A stretch of DNA of 64,000 bases from positions 3,810 through 67,809 of the forward strand of contig JBBDWL010000143.1 in assembly GCA_040902895.1 (NCBI GenBank), written 5' to 3'. This stretch comes from JALYRV01 sp040902895 (GTDB taxonomy: Bacteria; Acidobacteriota; Vicinamibacteria; Vicinamibacterales; SCN-69-37). The position numbers and the translations under genes are program-made. Positions 1 to 7,466 of this stretch are shown in pieces. Numbering within the stretch: position 1 is the stretch's first letter; every line of letters starts with the position of its first letter. The notes under the pieces are model-generated. The model saw only the letters and a list, made by a program, of their open reading frames with translations, was not told the origin of the DNA and ran no database searches.

Positions 1-1538
1 TCGGCCGCGCCCATCTCGTCGATCAGCGCCCGCAGCCGAAGCAATCCTCCCTCGGGCAGCTCGCGCCGCCAGACAGCCGAGAGAAACGCGTGCGCGTCCT
101 CGTCGCGCGCCTTCGCGCGCTCGAGCGCAACGGCAAGCGGCAACGCCGGCCGCAGCGCCGACAAATCATCGGGTGCAGACGATCCCTCCAGATCCTCGAC
201 ATCGTCGCGAATCTGATACGCGATGCCGAGCGCCTCGCTGTATTTGGCGAACACGGCCGCGACATCATCGCCGGCCCCCGCGAGCGATCCGCCCACGCGC
301 AGCGCAACTTCGAACGCAGGCGCGGTCTTGCGCCGGAAGATGTCGAGCACTTCCAGCGATGTCAGCGCGCGCGGCTGCCGGGCCCAGCACAATTCGGCGC
401 CCTGTCCTTCTGTGAGCGTGCGATGCCCTTCGGCCGCGACACGCAGCATTTCGACACGGACCTCCGCGGGCGCGCTCGAGTCGGCCAGCAGACGATAGCC
501 CTCGCCGAGCAGGAAGTCGCCGGTGTTGAGCGCAACCGCCTGGCCGTACGTTTCATGCAGCGCCTCGCCGCCGTATCGCGTGGCGTCGTCATCCTCGATG
601 TCGTCGTGGATGAGCGATGCCTTGTGGAAGCACTCGACCGCCACGGCGGCGCGCTTGACCGAGTCGGGCAGCTCGGCATCACTCTCGGGGTCTTCGCGCA
701 GCGCGATGTACGCGCACACGCTCAGAAACGGCCGCCACCGCTTGCCTGCCTTCGCCATCCACGCGCGTGCGATCCGCTCCGTTTCGGACGCGGCTGGCCC
801 CATGATCCGGTCCAGCGATTCGGGCGTGAACCAGGATTCCACCTCACGGCGGATGCCGTCGAGATCGAGCCGGTACGTGCGGTCTTCACTCGTGAGATGG
901 ATGACGTCCCAGATCCAGTCGATGTCGACGCTCGTGTCGATGCAGTCGTCCTGCAGCAGCGGCACGGCGATGCCGGGCACCGCGGCCGCTTCCATATGAG
1001 GAAACGCCTTTTCGAGCACCGACAGGCAGCTCACGCCCACCACCGCGTCGATCTTTCCAGTCTGGACGATCGACATCACGATGGCGGAGCCTTCGGCCAC
1101 GAGCACGGCGTAGCCGAGCCGCTCGGCTTCCTCCTGCAGATCCTGAATCGAGCACAGCCCGCACTTCTTGCAGAGCAGCCCGAACTCGTCGAACGGCGCG
1201 GGGCACCGCGCTTCAACGCGCAGACACTTCGGCAGCAGCAGCAAGCGGCGCTCGTAAGGAATGCCCGCAAGTGTGTCGCGCCAGCTTTCATTGTTGACGA
1301 GCACGCCGGCGTAGTCGCGGTATGCCGGATCGATGGACGCGCCGTGGACGATGAGATCGGCGTGCTGACGAAGCTCCTCGACCGGCATCGGCGGCACGAG
1401 CTTGTGCGTCTGCACGTAGCCGCGCACGAGCGCGAGGATCTGATCCCGCTCGATCTTCGTCTGCGGGATGTTCGCCTGCGGAGGCCGCGAGTGCTGGTCG
1501 GGCACGGCGCGCGGCAGCGTGAGAATCGGCAGATGCAT
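1..1538 (-). CDS. DUF116 - polyprenyl synthetase fusion protein, 3' end outside the window
   Basis: Two-domain protein of which 512 codons are visible; the C-terminus lies beyond the left edge. Residues about 100-210 form a Cys-rich DUF116-like domain (KCLR near 104-107, then CPAPF and CKKCGLC at 112-129, which could bind a metal or Fe-S cluster). Residues about 240-512 are a trans-isoprenyl diphosphate synthase: KRWRP at 266-270, first Asp-rich motif DDIED at 312-316 and second DDVED at 445-449, so all catalytic motifs for condensing isopentenyl diphosphate with an allylic diphosphate are present. The start codon ATG at 1538 is preceded by a clear AGGGAG ribosome site, 10 nt after the radical SAM stop. 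It is the last visible gene of the redox cluster. Chain length of the product cannot be read from the sequence. Confidence 0.85.
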   Translation of the reverse strand, partial: MHLPILTLPRAVPDQHSRPPQANIPQTKIERDQILALVRGYVQTHKLVPPMPVEELRQHADLIVHGASIDPAYRDYAGVLVNNESWRDTLAGIPYERRLLLLPKCLRVEARCPAPFDEFGLLCKKCGLCSIQDLQEEAERLGYAVLVAEGSAIVMSIVQTGKIDAVVGVSCLSVLEKAFPHMEAAAVPGIAVPLLQDDCIDTSVDIDWIWDVIHLTSEDRTYRLDLDGIRREVESWFTPESLDRIMGPAASETERIARAWMAKAGKRWRPFLSVCAYIALREDPESDAELPDSVKRAAVAVECFHKASLIHDDIEDDDATRYGGEALHETYGQAVALNTGDFLLGEGYRLLADSSAPAEVRVEMLRVAAEGHRTLTEGQGAELCWARQPRALTSLEVLDIFRRKTAPAFEVALRVGGSLAGAGDDVAAVFAKYSEALGIAYQIRDDVEDLEGSSAPDDLSALRPALPLAVALERAKARDEDAHAFLSAVWRRELPEGGLLRLRALIDEMGAA

Positions 1539-1548
1539 GAATCTCCCT

Positions 1549-2754
1549 TTACGTATAGGCCCCGAAGCCGAAGAACCAGTGTTTCTTGGCGAATCGATAG
1601 GCCCAGTGCTCTTCCGGAACTTCCTGTCCTGGCTGATGCTGGCTGTGTCGCGCACGCATGGCGGAGAGCTCCGCGAGTCCGGCGCCGGCCTCGCGATGCG
1701 TCGTATCGCGCGCGCCGTGCTTCTCGACCAGCGCCTTCACGAGATCGGGCCGCTCGAGCACAATGCAGCCGCGCGTGGTGCTGGCCGCGGTCTCGCGGAA
1801 ATCCCGGATGAAAGACGACTCGTTGAACACGTCGAACAGATCGCGCGTGTCGTCGATCGATTCGCGCGCGAACTGGATGATCGGGCACGGCTCGATGTCG
1901 CCCCACGGATTGATGTGGTGGCTGATGCCGGTGGCCATCGGACACAGCGCCTGGCCCTTGTCGTCCCAGTAGGCATCGACGAGCGCCATCGGCAGCGTGG
2001 CGCGCATGCGAACGACGAACTTTCGCACGCGCACGACCTCTTCGGGCGACAGCGCCAGCTCGGACGATGCGTTGGCGCCGACCGGACGATAGGTGTGGTA
2101 CCACGCGTAGTGCACGCCGCGTCCGATCAGCTCGCGCAGCCAGGCTTCCTGCAGCAGATCGTCGATGTTCGTGCGGCACACGCTTGTCGCCACGCCAACG
2201 ATCAGCCGGTGCCGCACGGCCGCCTCGAGGCCGCGCATCGTGTGACTGAGCACGCGCTCGCGGCCGCGCCGTTCGTCGCTGACCGCCTCGGTGCCTTCGA
2301 TGCTGATGAGCGGCGTCGCGTTGCCGAGCCTGCGCAGCTCCGCCGCGACCTCGTCGGTGATGAACTGGCCGTTCGTGAAAATCTGGAAATAGCAGTCGCG
2401 ATGGCGTCCGAGAATCTCGAGCAGCTCGGGATGCATGAACGGCTCGCCGCCGAGCAGCCCGAAGAACGCGTTGCCGCGCCGCTTCGCGTCGGTAATCAGC
2501 CGGTCCATGCGGCCGGCGTCGATGTAATGCTGCGGCCCGTCGACTTTCACCCAGCAGCCCTGGCAGCGCAGGTTGCAGCTGTTGATGATCGAGATATAGA
2601 GGAACGGCGGGAAGTACTCGCCGACTTTCAGGCGCTGCTTGAAGCGCTGCACCGATCGCATGCCCTTCCATCCGAAGTTGTAGGCGAGCTTCCACACGAG
2701 ACGCGGATCGGGCTCCACCGCCATGCGCCGCGCGAGGCCGAGCAGCGCCGCCAT
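1549..2754 (-). CDS. radical SAM protein with C-terminal Cys motif
   Basis: Radical SAM enzyme of 401 residues. The SAM-binding 4Fe-4S motif CNLRCQGC lies at residues 60-67 (C60, C64, C67), followed by the usual GGEPFMHPEL beta-2 motif and TNGQF. A later Cys pair in CPMATGISHHINPWGDIEPC resembles the SPASM/twitch region but with too few cysteines for full SPASM. The family makes 5'-deoxyadenosyl radicals; substrate unknown. I chose the ATG at 2754 because it sits directly after the ferredoxin stop (TAG at 2756-2758) and begins a typical N-terminus; the longer frame upstream is antisense noise. It lies between the ferredoxin, a plausible electron donor, and the DUF116-prenyl synthase, so a prenyl-derived or cofactor substrate is possible but is inference. 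Confidence 0.88.
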   Translation of the reverse strand: MAALLGLARRMAVEPDPRLVWKLAYNFGWKGMRSVQRFKQRLKVGEYFPPFLYISIINSCNLRCQGCWVKVDGPQHYIDAGRMDRLITDAKRRGNAFFGLLGGEPFMHPELLEILGRHRDCYFQIFTNGQFITDEVAAELRRLGNATPLISIEGTEAVSDERRGRERVLSHTMRGLEAAVRHRLIVGVATSVCRTNIDDLLQEAWLRELIGRGVHYAWYHTYRPVGANASSELALSPEEVVRVRKFVVRMRATLPMALVDAYWDDKGQALCPMATGISHHINPWGDIEPCPIIQFARESIDDTRDLFDVFNESSFIRDFRETAASTTRGCIVLERPDLVKALVEKHGARDTTHREAGAGLAELSAMRARHSQHQPGQEVPEEHWAYRFAKKHWFFGFGAYT

Positions 2755-2755
2755 G

Positions 2756-3604
2756 CTAGGCGCCCTCCTCGCCGGTGGCCGGCGCGGGATTCGTCTGCGC
2801 CATCGCGCGCGCGGTGCGCTCGCGGATGTCGTCGAGCGACGGCAGCGCGCCGAGCACTTCCGCCGGAATGTCGAGCGCCTGCTGCAGCTTCGTGAGGCAG
2901 CGCTTGCGCTCCTCGAGCGCGCGCGCATCATCGCGCTCTTTCGCGAAGCGGCTCTGCGCGTGCTGACTGCGCTGGCGGAGCGCCGCATAGATGTCGCCGC
3001 CGAGCAGCGCCGAGATGTCGACCTTCATCTTCTCGCGCTCGAGATCGGCGTCGTTGACCTCGTCGCCGTTGATCGGCCCGGCCTTGTACTTCGGAAACAG
3101 AATCGCCACTTCAGGACAGACGCGCGAGCAGGCCGGGCAGTCCGTCTTGCAGTTCGACGGCTTCTGCACCTGGATCTTCTTCTCGCCCGATACGCCGTAG
3201 ACGTCGAACAGGCAGAAAGTCAGGCACTGCATGCAGTTGGTGCAGCGGCCATAGTCGATGACGGGAAACCAGGGCTTCCAGCCGCCCGGCTTCGTCGCGC
3301 CGGCGCCCGCACCCGCCTCCTCGACAAGGGCGACGATGGCGTCAGGCTGGCGATCGGCGACGTCGCGGAAATAGACGGGCGCGCCGGCTTCCGACACGGC
3401 CTCGGCCGGCTTCGCTTCATCGAACCGTCCGAGCACCACAAGCGGTGCGCCTTCGGCGCCTGCCGTGCCGCGGCCGCCCGCGTGCGCGCGCGTGACGCGA
3501 TAGCCCTTTTCGAGCAGCGCGCGCGTGATCTCGAAGCGTTCGCCCGCGCCGAACGGCGCGCTGCCCGCGCCTTCGTAGAGCACAACGCGGATGGCGCCGC
3601 TCAT
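2756..3604 (-). CDS. 4Fe-4S dicluster ferredoxin-like protein
   Basis: 282 residues. Residues 1-100 form an alpha/beta domain starting RVVLYEGAGSAPFG, reminiscent of BPL_N or flavodoxin-like folds but not assigned. Two 4Fe-4S motifs follow: CTNCMQCLTFC at 121-131 and CKTDCPACSRVCP at 152-164 (C152, C156, C159, C163), each followed by typical ferredoxin residues. The C-terminal 100 residues are charged and helical (KRCLTKLQQALDIP). Likely a cytoplasmic electron carrier or adapter for the radical SAM protein downstream or the HdrA-like protein upstream. Its ATG at 3604 overlaps the upstream TGA by 4 nt (ATGA), indicating translational coupling. Confidence 0.85.
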   Translation of the reverse strand: MSGAIRVVLYEGAGSAPFGAGERFEITRALLEKGYRVTRAHAGGRGTAGAEGAPLVVLGRFDEAKPAEAVSEAGAPVYFRDVADRQPDAIVALVEEAGAGAGATKPGGWKPWFPVIDYGRCTNCMQCLTFCLFDVYGVSGEKKIQVQKPSNCKTDCPACSRVCPEVAILFPKYKAGPINGDEVNDADLEREKMKVDISALLGGDIYAALRQRSQHAQSRFAKERDDARALEERKRCLTKLQQALDIPAEVLGALPSLDDIRERTARAMAQTNPAPATGEEGA

Positions 3605-4011
3605 CGCTTAACCGAGGGGCTTCGCCCGTCGCACTCCCCTACAGGCTCACTCGCGGGGGCCCCTGCTCCCCGCTCCGTTCGCCTGGGCAGCGCGGCGGCG
3701 ACGGCCTCCGCGGTCTCGGTGCGCATGTTCAGCACGCGCACGCCTTCGGCCAGCGGCGCGCCCGCCGCGTTGAACAGCCATGTGACCGCGCGCGGATAGC
3801 AGGCGACGATCGTCAGCGCGCCGCATCCGGCGAGCTCCGCGAGGGCGGGATCGCGCTTCGCCGACATTTCGCAGAGATCGGGAACGGCCTCGAACTCGAC
3901 GCCTGAGGCCGTGAGCGTCTGCAGCACCTGCTGCTTCACGGGCTTGGGCACCGCCTGCGCGTACGCGCAGTGGCAATAAAGGATGCGCGGCGTGCCGGCG
4001 TCGGCGCTCAT
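3601..4011 (-). CDS. HdrA N-terminal-domain-like small protein
   Basis: 136 residues, not recognised as a named family. The start ILYCHCAYAQAVP (C13, C15), the middle DLCEMSAKRDPALAELAG and ACYPRAVTWLF match the spacing of the N-terminal domain of heterodisulfide reductase subunit HdrA (YxCHCG ... MCSDPGQ ... ACSPRxHExxF). It would therefore be a stand-alone HdrA-N-like domain, probably handling thiols or an Fe-S cluster; this rests on motif resemblance only. The last 35 codons are encoded by the dispersed GGGGGCCCC-type palindromic repeat (3637-3690), giving a low-complexity Gly/Ala/Glu tail that is probably not part of the fold. It overlaps the genes on both sides by ATGA. Confidence 0.6.
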   Translation of the reverse strand: MSADAGTPRILYCHCAYAQAVPKPVKQQVLQTLTASGVEFEAVPDLCEMSAKRDPALAELAGCGALTIVACYPRAVTWLFNAAGAPLAEGVRVLNMRTETAEAVAAALPRRTERGAGAPASEPVGECDGRSPSVKR

Positions 4012-5102
4012 ACCTGGGCCAGCCTGTGTGTGGGCGTCGGCTGCGACGGTCGGAAATGCTCGATGTGATCGATGCGCGTGCGCACGCCGCCGGCCGCGGC
4101 AGCGAGGCCGGCAATCACGGCGTCTTTCAATTCGGCCGGATCACCTTCGGCGCGCAGATTCAGAATCAGCGTGCCTTCATCAAGGGCGTCGGTGAGTGCG
4201 TGCGACTGCTCGGGCGCGCGGTCAGCGGATACCTGATTGACGACCGCGATGTCGCTGCCGTCGGCATCAGGCGAGAGCGTCATCTTGAAGTGCGCGATTT
4301 CGATGCCGCCCGCGCGCAGCCGCTCGCCCACTTCGCGCGCGACGCGCGCGATCCACTGATTGCCGTCGAACGTGTCGCCGGATGCGTGAATCGTCGCGTT
4401 GAGCCACCCGAGCAGCGCCTCGCCCTCGCCATAGACCGCATAGTCGATGTCGAGATCGGCCGCGGCCGACGATTCGCCGGCGACGGCGTCGAACCATGTC
4501 TCGAGCCCTTCGCCCGTGCGCGCCGACATCTCGATGACGCCTCCTGCATATCGCGCCTCGAGCGCGTCGCGCAGCCGCGCGATTCGTTCGGGCGCCACCG
4601 CGTCGATTTTGTTGATGGCGATGATGTCCGCTTCCTCGAGCTGCTTGCCATAGACGTACAGCACTTTTTTCGAGAACGAGCGGCCCGGCTCGAGGTCGAG
4701 CGCGCGCAGCGCCCGGATCGGATCGACCAGCACGCTGAGCGGCGCGATGCTGTAGGCGTCGCCGTACATCCGCCGCAGCGGATAGCTCACGGTCGCCCGC
4801 AGATCGGTGCAGCTGCCGACCGGCTCGGCGATGAACACATCGGGCCGGCTGGCCGCGGCGAGACGATCGGCCGCGTCGACGAGTGAATTGAACCGGCAGC
4901 AGAAGCAGCCGCCAGTGATTTCCTCGACATCGAAGCCTTCCGACGCCACCAGTGCGCTGTCGACAAGGCCGACGCTCTGGTCGTTGGTGATGAGGCCCGG
5001 CCGCAGGCCCGCGGCGGCAAGATGCCGCGCCAGGCGCACGACGGCCGTCGTCTTGCCGGCGCCGAGAAACCCGCCGACCATGATGTAACGCGCGCGTGTC
5101 AT
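4008..5102 (-). CDS. CobW/COG0523-family GTP-binding protein
   Basis: G3E-family GTPase of 364 residues from ATG 5102. Walker A GGFLGAGKTT at 10-19, the CxCC metal motif GGCFCC at 64-69, and NKID for guanine recognition are present; the C-terminal part resembles the CobW_C domain loosely. COG0523 proteins act as metal chaperones or insertases (Zn, Co, Ni, Fe) using GTP. A GTG at 5126 would add eight residues encoded by a GGGGCCCC repeat, so the ATG is preferred. Within this cluster the likely client is one of the Fe-S or Cys-rich proteins, or the lipoyl-carrier machinery, but no metal can be assigned. It overlaps the next gene by ATGA. Confidence 0.85.
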   Translation of the reverse strand: MTRARYIMVGGFLGAGKTTAVVRLARHLAAAGLRPGLITNDQSVGLVDSALVASEGFDVEEITGGCFCCRFNSLVDAADRLAAASRPDVFIAEPVGSCTDLRATVSYPLRRMYGDAYSIAPLSVLVDPIRALRALDLEPGRSFSKKVLYVYGKQLEEADIIAINKIDAVAPERIARLRDALEARYAGGVIEMSARTGEGLETWFDAVAGESSAAADLDIDYAVYGEGEALLGWLNATIHASGDTFDGNQWIARVAREVGERLRAGGIEIAHFKMTLSPDADGSDIAVVNQVSADRAPEQSHALTDALDEGTLILNLRAEGDPAELKDAVIAGLAAAAGGVRTRIDHIEHFRPSQPTPTHRLAQV

Positions 5103-5135
5103 TGTTTGTCGCGGGGCCCCCTGCACCCCGCTTGG
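5103..5135 (-). repeat. GGGGCCCC-type repeat between the lipoyl-carrier and CobW genes
   Basis: The 33-nt spacer holds GCGGGG and CCCCGC arms around a short CCCCTGCA loop. The same GC-rich word family occurs near 3640-3690, 17310-17421, 40764-40795 and 44550-44620. It can form an intercistronic hairpin that may tune CobW translation, but there is no direct evidence for that. Confidence 0.55.
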
Positions 5136-5582
5136 TCAGTAACCTGATTCTTTCATGCGATCGATGGTCCCGTCGAGCAGCGCCGCATAGCCTTCGGCGC
5201 TCATGGCTCCCGGGTCCGGCTCGCCGTCAACCTCATAGATCCAGCCCGCGCCATACCGATCGCTGTCGAGCACATCCAATGACTGCTCGAACAGCGGGTT
5301 GCCGCCGGCGAAACGGCCCCGGGCCGCGGCATACAGATCGGTGCGCGCCTTGAATCCCTCGAGCCAGCCAATCGCATCGCCGACCTCGACGGCACCGCCC
5401 GGCTCGATCTCGAAGCCGATGTCCACGATGTCGCCCAGCATGCGCGCGGCGAACTTCGTTAGCCCAATACGCCACCGTCCCGGTGTCTGTTGCTGGAGCC
5501 AGAAATGAGACGCCGCATAGAGGCGGTCGGTCTGCAGGCGCGTCGAGAACCGCGAGCGCTTGTAATAGATGTCGCCGGCCAT
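5136..5582 (-). CDS. GcvH-like lipoyl-carrier protein
   Basis: 148 residues similar to glycine-cleavage H protein. The lipoyl hairpin LGDIVDIGFEIEPGG...VGDAIGWLEGFKARTDLYA places K78 at the position of the lipoylated lysine (ESVKAASD in classical GcvH), and the later DRYGAGWIYEV matches the H-protein GDGWL motif. The N-terminal 40 residues (YYKRSRFSTRLQTDRLYAASHFWLQ) replace the usual HEW start. No P, T or L protein genes of glycine cleavage are in the window, so a non-glycine role is likely, as in the lipoate-binding proteins of sulfur-oxidising Hdr-like systems. The ATG at 5582 overlaps the kinase TGA by one base (TGATG). Confidence 0.8.
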   Translation of the reverse strand: MAGDIYYKRSRFSTRLQTDRLYAASHFWLQQQTPGRWRIGLTKFAARMLGDIVDIGFEIEPGGAVEVGDAIGWLEGFKARTDLYAAARGRFAGGNPLFEQSLDVLDSDRYGAGWIYEVDGEPDPGAMSAEGYAALLDGTIDRMKESGY

Positions 5583-7387
5583 CACGCCTGCGGCAGGAAG
5601 ATACGGAAGCGCGTGCCGGCGCCGGGCGTTGACTGCACTTCGACCTCGCCATCGTGCAGCTGGATGATGCGATAGACCATCGAGAGCCCGATGCCGCTGC
5701 CCTTCTTCTTCGTCGTGAAATACAGATCGAAGATGCGCGCGAGATGTTCGGGCGAGATGCCCTGGCCGGTGTCGATGACATCGACACGCACGCGGCCGGC
5801 GGCGGCCCTCGCGTCGAAGCGCAGCGTGCCGCCATCGGGCATCGCCTGCACGGCATTGACCGCGAGATTCATGAACACCTGTCCGAGCATCGACGCGTCG
5901 CCATTGACGGGCGGAAGCGTATGGGGGACATCGACCTTGACGCTCACGCCGCGCGCCGTGGCCTCGGGCTCCACCGTGCGCGCCACGTGCGCGATCATGC
6001 GCTCCAGATCCACCGGCTCGAGCTTCAGCTCCTCGGGCCGCGTGAACTTCAGGAAGTTCACGACCACCTCGTCGAGCCGCTTGATCTCGGCGCCGATCAC
6101 ATCGGCATGCTTCTTCACGTCGTCGGCCTCGATGTTTGCCAGCTTGCCGCGCAAGAGCTCGAGGTGGATCGTCATCGCATTGAGCGGATTCTTGACCTCG
6201 TGCGTCACGCCCGCGAAGAGCCGGCCCAGCGCCGCGAGCTTGCGCGAGTAGCTGATCGTCGAGTGCACCTGATTCAGATAATCGAGGTTGCGCGCCACCA
6301 GCATCACGCCGGCCAACTCGCCGCCCGAGCCCGGCACCGGATATGTCGCCAGCTGCCGTTCCCGCTCGTCTCCCACGCCGGCAATCTTCGCGACGAGCGG
6401 ACCGTGCGATCGTCCCGTCTGCAGCGACTCTTCGACGAGCCTGCGCGCCTCCTGATCCGCAGGCAGCGCTTCCGACACGGGCGCGCCAGCCCTCAACGCC
6501 GGCAACACCGCGCTCATCGCCGGATTCGCGAACATGACGACGCCCGATCGATCGAAGAGCGCGACGGCGTCTTCGAGGCTCGACACCATCGTTTCGTAGG
6601 CTGTCGCGGGCCGGGTGGCCTGCTGGTCGCGCGCAGCCGTCAATTGCGCGCTCAACGCGTCGAACGAGCTGCCAAGCTCGCGGAACTCTTCGCCCGGCGG
6701 CAAGTCCAGCGTGACGCCGCGCTCGCCGCGCCCGAGCCGCGTGAGGCCACTGCGGATGACATGGATCGGACGCAGCATCCACTGCGTGAGCAGCAGTGAC
6801 ACGACCAGCGCCACGCCAAGCGCGATCAGCGCCGTCGTCACCGCCTGCTTGAACGCGTCGGAAAGCTGATCGCGGATCAGCAGCGTCGACACGCCGATGC
6901 GCACGCTCCACTCGCGATCGCCCACCAGCAGCAGCTGCTGCACTTCGTAGTTGCCGGCGTCGGAATAGACCGTCTTGATGCGCGCGATCGGCCGCTGTCC
7001 GACCAGGGCCGAGAATGGCTGTTGCCACGTCATGGCTGTGCCTTCGAGCTCGGGCGAGCTGTGGATGACGGCGCGGCCGGTGTCGTCGACCACGGCCGCG
7101 TAGATCACGTTTTCGGAGTAGCCAATCGCAGAGTCGAGCACCGCGCGAATGCCGGTGTCGCGGCGAAGCACGTCGGCGGGCTCGCTGTTCACTGCCTGGC
7201 CCGAGGGATCGGTCAGTGCCGTAAAGGCGCTCTGGTAGATCGCTTTGGCGAGCATCTCGGCGCGCGAGCCCGTTTCTGCGAGGCTGATCCGGGCCACCGC
7301 ATTCAGCTGCAGCAGCGTGAGGACGAGCACAATGGCGCCGACGAGCGACGTGACGCCGGCGATCTGCCGCGCGCGGACGGAGAACAT
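5582..7387 (-). CDS. membrane sensor histidine kinase (HAMP-PAS-HisKA-HATPase)
   Basis: 601 residues. TM helix at about 9-31, periplasmic sensor region to about 185, second TM at about 186-206, then HAMP, a PAS-like domain (MVSSLEDAVALFDRSG), HisKA with phospho-acceptor His in FAGVTHEVKNPLN, and HATPase_c with N box (MNLAVNAVQAM), DTGQGIS and GSGIGLSM. It would phosphorylate the NtrC-type regulator encoded just upstream. It is translationally coupled by TGATG to the GcvH-like carrier, so the kinase and the redox module are expressed together. The signal sensed is unknown; the sensor region has no recognisable ligand motif. Confidence 0.92.
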   Translation of the reverse strand: MFSVRARQIAGVTSLVGAIVLVLTLLQLNAVARISLAETGSRAEMLAKAIYQSAFTALTDPSGQAVNSEPADVLRRDTGIRAVLDSAIGYSENVIYAAVVDDTGRAVIHSSPELEGTAMTWQQPFSALVGQRPIARIKTVYSDAGNYEVQQLLLVGDREWSVRIGVSTLLIRDQLSDAFKQAVTTALIALGVALVVSLLLTQWMLRPIHVIRSGLTRLGRGERGVTLDLPPGEEFRELGSSFDALSAQLTAARDQQATRPATAYETMVSSLEDAVALFDRSGVVMFANPAMSAVLPALRAGAPVSEALPADQEARRLVEESLQTGRSHGPLVAKIAGVGDERERQLATYPVPGSGGELAGVMLVARNLDYLNQVHSTISYSRKLAALGRLFAGVTHEVKNPLNAMTIHLELLRGKLANIEADDVKKHADVIGAEIKRLDEVVVNFLKFTRPEELKLEPVDLERMIAHVARTVEPEATARGVSVKVDVPHTLPPVNGDASMLGQVFMNLAVNAVQAMPDGGTLRFDARAAAGRVRVDVIDTGQGISPEHLARIFDLYFTTKKKGSGIGLSMVYRIIQLHDGEVEVQSTPGAGTRFRIFLPQA

Positions 7388-7466
7388 CAGGCTCTAGGCC
7401 TTAGGCCATAGGCCATAGGGCTGAACCGGGCGTCACAAAGGACGCCCGGTTGTTTCTTGGTGCCTG
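7388..7466 (-). repeat. TAGGCC word repeat with perfect hairpin between regulator and kinase
   Basis: The spacer contains repeats of TAGGCCTTAGGCCATA followed by a perfect 11-bp hairpin: AACCGGGCGTC (7424-7434), loop ACAAAG, GACGCCCGGTT (7441-7451). The stem-loop resembles a terminator but lies inside an apparent operon, so it could attenuate kinase expression relative to the regulator. Related cores are at 19124-19151 and 46996-47023; in the latter the loop is the reverse complement, CTTTGT. Confidence 0.75.

Noticed and set aside
90..1811. Long plus-strand open frame opposite the DUF116-prenyl synthase
   Set aside because: Arg/His-rich translation with no domain; it is the antisense frame of the real minus-strand genes, as expected in GC-rich DNA.
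5583..7028. Extended frame upstream of the lipoyl carrier
   Set aside because: It is a shadow of the histidine kinase in another frame; the kinase motifs are clear and the carrier starts at 5582.
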